64,000 bases of DNA from JAWPMT01 sp965229785 (lineage in GTDB: Bacteria; Bacteroidota; Bacteroidia; Cytophagales; Cyclobacteriaceae). Below are positions 61,980-64,000 of this stretch, piece after piece. Position numbers and translations under genes: made by a program. Location of the stretch: positions 7,874,001 through 7,938,000 of the forward strand of contig CBDDJS010000001.1 in assembly GCA_965229785.1 (NCBI GenBank), given 5' to 3'. Numbering within the stretch: position 1 is the first letter of the stretch; each line of letters begins with the position of its first letter. The notes beneath the pieces are model-generated. The model was not told where the DNA came from, ran no database searches, and saw nothing but the letters and a program-made list of their open reading frames with translations.

Positions 61980-61987
61980 CTAAAGTA
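61980..61987 (-). promoter_or_regulatory. Weak candidate -7 element (TACTTTAG) before the dCMP deaminase gene
   Basis: Minus-strand TACTTTAG, one mismatch from TAnnTTTG, followed by CGCGC; about 31 bases before the ATG at 61949. The extension CGCGC resembles the one after the element at 407. Confidence 0.25.
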
Positions 61988-62054
61988 AAGAAAAGACGGG
62001 ACTTTGAGGTGAAATCTATGGGCGTAGCGGAAGTTGTTTAAGGCAATTGGCGTG

Positions 62055-62129
62055 TTATAACACTACCAAAACCAATACTGCCACGGAAATTCCCAGTAGC
62101 ACAATAAAAAGGCGATTTTTGCTCTTCAT
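62055..62129 (-). CDS. Putative 24-residue membrane peptide
   Basis: An ATG-to-TAA frame of 24 codons on the minus strand encodes a start MKSKNRLF followed by an unbroken hydrophobic run to the end. A basic N-terminus and single hydrophobic helix are typical of small membrane proteins. It lies in the gap between the bacilliredoxin gene and the deaminase gene and follows the terminator at 62186. Support is only composition and start/stop; it could be chance. Confidence 0.35.
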   Translation of the reverse strand: MKSKNRLFIVLLGISVAVLVLVVL

Positions 62130-62185
62130 AGGATCATTAGGTTAGTGATAAGACAGCTGCACTACCGAATACCCTACGCTTATCC

Positions 62186-62213
62186 ATAAAAAAACCTGCG
62201 CGAAGCAGGTTTT
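62186..62213. terminator. Bidirectional-looking terminator after the suf/bacilliredoxin genes
   Basis: AACCTGC (62193-62199), loop GCGAA, GCAGGTT (62205-62211), a seven-base stem. On the minus strand it is followed by a T tract (the A run at 62188-62194 on the plus strand), 23 bases after the bacilliredoxin stop; on the plus strand TTTTGTTT follows as well. It ends the minus-strand suf operon. Confidence 0.85.
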
Positions 62214-62235
62214 GTTTATAAATGATGCTTTTTTC

Positions 62236-62652
62236 TCAGCAATACTCTTTGAATACTTCCTGCAGGTGATCCGCGATCATATGTGCAGGTCTTCCTTCAA
62301 TGTGGTGTCTTTCCACCATGTGAACCAAATCTCCGTCTTTGAACAAAGCAATGGCCGGAGAGGAGGGAGGATAAGGCAGGGTGTATTCTCTTGCTTTAGC
62401 AGTGGCTTCCTGATCTACACCAGCAAATACCGTAGTGAGATGATCAGGTTTTTTTTCGCTATGATGTAGAGCTGCTGCCACACCAGGACGAGCGGCGCCT
62501 GCTGCACATCCACATACAGAATTGATTACTACCAGAGAAGTACCTTTTTCATTCTCCAGATGATTGGTCACCGCGTCTGCAGTTTTTAGTTCATCAAATC
62601 CGATTTGAGTCAACTCGGCCCTCATCGGTGCTACTAATTCCTCAGGGTACAT
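62236..62652 (-). CDS. BrxA/BrxB-family bacilliredoxin
   Basis: 138 residues. The C-G-C motif at 47-49 in VVINSVCGCAAG is the redox site of the YphP/YqiW family, which removes bacillithiol from protein disulfides or acts as a disulfide isomerase. The thioredoxin-like fold is shown by PDHLTTVFAGVDQEAT and PPSSPAIALFKDGDLV. Bacteroidota often place it after the suf genes, consistent with a role in Fe-S cluster or thiol repair. Starts 25 bases after the SufT gene's stop and ends at a good terminator. Confidence 0.93.
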   Translation of the reverse strand: MYPEELVAPMRAELTQIGFDELKTADAVTNHLENEKGTSLVVINSVCGCAAGAARPGVAAALHHSEKKPDHLTTVFAGVDQEATAKAREYTLPYPPSSPAIALFKDGDLVHMVERHHIEGRPAHMIADHLQEVFKEYC

Positions 62653-62677
62653 ATGTTTGATTCGTTTTATTCTATAA

Positions 62678-63013
62678 TTACATAAATCCTAGTTCCAGTT
62701 TTGCCGCTTCCGACATCATGTCGGTGGCATAGGGAGGGTCGAAAGTCACTTCCACTTCGATATCGTTTACACCTTCGATCTCACTAATTTTTTGTTTGAT
62801 CTCCCCCGGGATCTCTTCTGCCGAAGGACAAGCCGGTGAGGTCAGGGTCATCAATACGTGGACGTTATTGATGGGAAAGACATTGATCTCGTAGATCAAA
62901 CCTAGCTCGTATACATCAACCGGAATTTCCGGATCGTAGACCATCTTGATAGCGTCTACAATCTTTTCCTTCAGCTCCAGGGTCTGATCTTCTGTTGCTT
63001 GTTCCGTACTCAT
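62678..63013 (-). CDS. SUF-associated DUF59/MIP18-family Fe-S assembly factor
   Basis: 111 residues. MVYDPEIPVDVYELGLIY near 22-40 is the MIP18/DUF59 signature, and LTSPACPSAEEIPGEI near 60 carries the conserved cysteine. These proteins help mature iron-sulfur enzymes; the exact role in Bacteroidota is not fixed. The start overlaps the sufE stop by four bases (ATGA), so it is cotranscribed and coupled. Confidence 0.92.
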   Translation of the reverse strand: MSTEQATEDQTLELKEKIVDAIKMVYDPEIPVDVYELGLIYEINVFPINNVHVLMTLTSPACPSAEEIPGEIKQKISEIEGVNDIEVEVTFDPPYATDMMSEAAKLELGFM

Positions 63014-63453
63014 GACTTCACTTCTTTTTGTGTGCTGCTAAACGCCAGGGCGTAGATTTTCATTTGTTTGATCATGGCTCCAAAACCATTGGATCGTTGG
63101 GTTCCGATGAATCGGTTCATACCGATTTTCGAGGGAAAGAAGATCTCTTCATTCAGGATGTCTTCGGGTTTTTGATCGGACAATACCCGGATCAATAAAC
63201 TTACCAGGCCTTTAGTAATGGCCGTGTTGGAATCTCCCTTAAAGACTACCTTACCATTTTCATGTGAGGCGGTTAACCAAACTTTGGACTGACAGCCTTT
63301 CACTATGTTATCTTCTGTCCGATCCGCCTCATCAAACGAAGGCATTTGCTCGCCAAGCTCCATGACATAATTGATGGACATTTCGAAATCACCATCCAGC
63401 AATTCGAATTCTTCGATTACTTCATTTTGAATGTCCTGGATCGTTGCGCTCAT
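63010..63453 (-). CDS. sufE: SufE cysteine desulfurase sulfur acceptor
   Basis: 147 residues. The acceptor cysteine is C54 in VKGCQSKVWL, the standard SufE loop. EVIEEFELLDGDFEMSINYV forms the conserved N-terminal helix region. It receives persulfide sulfur from SufS and passes it to SufB during iron-sulfur cluster assembly. Overlaps the sufS stop by four bases. Length is normal for SufE. Confidence 0.95.
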   Translation of the reverse strand: MSATIQDIQNEVIEEFELLDGDFEMSINYVMELGEQMPSFDEADRTEDNIVKGCQSKVWLTASHENGKVVFKGDSNTAITKGLVSLLIRVLSDQKPEDILNEEIFFPSKIGMNRFIGTQRSNGFGAMIKQMKIYALAFSSTQKEVKS

Positions 63454-64000
63454 TTATTAAATTTAGCGAGGATATCTTTTAATGCTTCAGCAAGCATATC
63501 AATTTCTTCCCGGGTATTATAAACCGCGAATGAAGCCCTTGCGGTTCCCTCGATACCGAAACGGTCCATGATGGGCTGTGTACAATGATGACCTGTTCTG
63601 ACGGCAATACCTTTTGCATCAAGGAACATGCCCAAGTCAAAAGGGTGAACCCCCTCCAGATTGAAAGAAATCACACTTGCTTTATTGGTGGCTGTTCCAA
63701 CAGGGTTGAAACCATCAATGGCCTGAAGCTTTGAAGTTCCGTATGCTAACAAGTCGTGTTCTTGCTGCAATAGCGCTTCGTGACCAATGCCTTCCATGAA
63801 TTCAATGGCTTTTCGGAAAGCAATCACATCTCCAATATTCGGCGTTCCCGCCTCGAATTTGTAAGGGATGTCATTATAGGTAGTTCCTTCGAAGGTAACT
63901 TCCTTGATCATTTCCCCACCACCCTGGTAAGGGTCCATTTTCTCCAACAGTTGGCGCTTACCGTACAGCACTCCCATACCGGTCGGGCCATACATTTTAT
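63450..64000 (-). CDS. sufS: Cysteine desulfurase SufS, C-terminal part (partial)
   Basis: About 183 residues at the right edge of the window. The first visible residue is the lysine of the HKMYGPTGMGVLYG motif that binds pyridoxal phosphate; the remaining N-terminal half lies beyond the window. The active-site cysteine is in VRTGHHCTQPIM near visible residue 137. It turns cysteine into alanine and passes sulfur to SufE. As the PLP lysine is exactly at the edge, the gene appears intact from here on. Confidence 0.93.
   Translation of the reverse strand, partial: KMYGPTGMGVLYGKRQLLEKMDPYQGGGEMIKEVTFEGTTYNDIPYKFEAGTPNIGDVIAFRKAIEFMEGIGHEALLQQEHDLLAYGTSKLQAIDGFNPVGTATNKASVISFNLEGVHPFDLGMFLDAKGIAVRTGHHCTQPIMDRFGIEGTARASFAVYNTREEIDMLAEALKDILAKFNK

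Overview
The window comes from a Bacteroidota chromosome, most likely a free-living, probably marine or soil member of the Cytophagales. The evidence is a fused LpxC/FabZ enzyme, a PorX-type response regulator with a PglZ domain, a FecI/FecR/TonB-receptor set, many SPII lipoproteins, repeated -7 elements of the Bacteroidota form TAnnTTTG, and the gene order sufS-sufE-DUF59-bacilliredoxin. The species call is inference. No rRNA, tRNA, CRISPR array or integrase was seen, and no gene-free stretch exceeds about 300 bases (longest: 58530-58817, 61956-62235 and 47239-47493).

Layout. 1-273: tail of an FtsX-type permease. 422-9105: surface polysaccharide locus in two converging arms. The plus arm has GT4, a PLOD-like GT, a PLOD-like/GT-D fusion and a second GT4. 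The minus arm has a GT-C membrane transferase, GT2, a methyltransferase and a sugar epimerase. 9244-17688: small envelope proteins (lipoprotein, DUF3108 protein, acidic lipoprotein), then a minus-strand ECF sigma, FecR and TonB receptor signalling unit and a class A beta-lactamase-like serine hydrolase. 17887-28209: sugar catabolic operon (MFS permease, Gfo/Idh oxidoreductase, two TIM-barrel isomerases, a very large cytochrome c/PA14/propeller/DUF1080 lipoprotein, a TMEM220-like protein and a sulfatase). It is interrupted by a four-helix-bundle (S23-type) unit with related inverted ends.

28212-36149 (minus): chemoreceptor, small lipoprotein, lipid A genes lpxD, lpxC/fabZ and lpxA with an orphan ABC ATPase, and an HD phosphohydrolase. 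36300-39490 (plus): porX-tsaE-ald. 39532-42684 (minus): an NTF2-like protein, a 13-copy heptanucleotide array and valS. 42836-49742: arylamine N-acetyltransferase, a MacB-like permease, a soluble PAS histidine kinase, a glutaryl-CoA-type dehydrogenase and a divergent tryptophan 2,3-dioxygenase. 49751-56303: MORN-repeat protein with a barrel-like tail, CoA-binding protein, leucine-rich-repeat protein, YtcJ-like amidohydrolase and murB. 56351-61325: histidine kinase/receiver pair and an OMP_b-brl_3 type receptor. 61467-64000 (minus): dCMP deaminase, a 24-residue membrane peptide and the suf iron-sulfur tail.

Main points of interest: the degenerate second copy of the PLOD-like glycosyltransferase fused to GT-D; the putative 3-keto-sugar operon with its composite redox lipoprotein; the inserted S23 unit; the heptamer array ending in the valS stop codon and sharing a word with the S23 flank; and a hairpin that contains both stop codons of a convergent gene pair.
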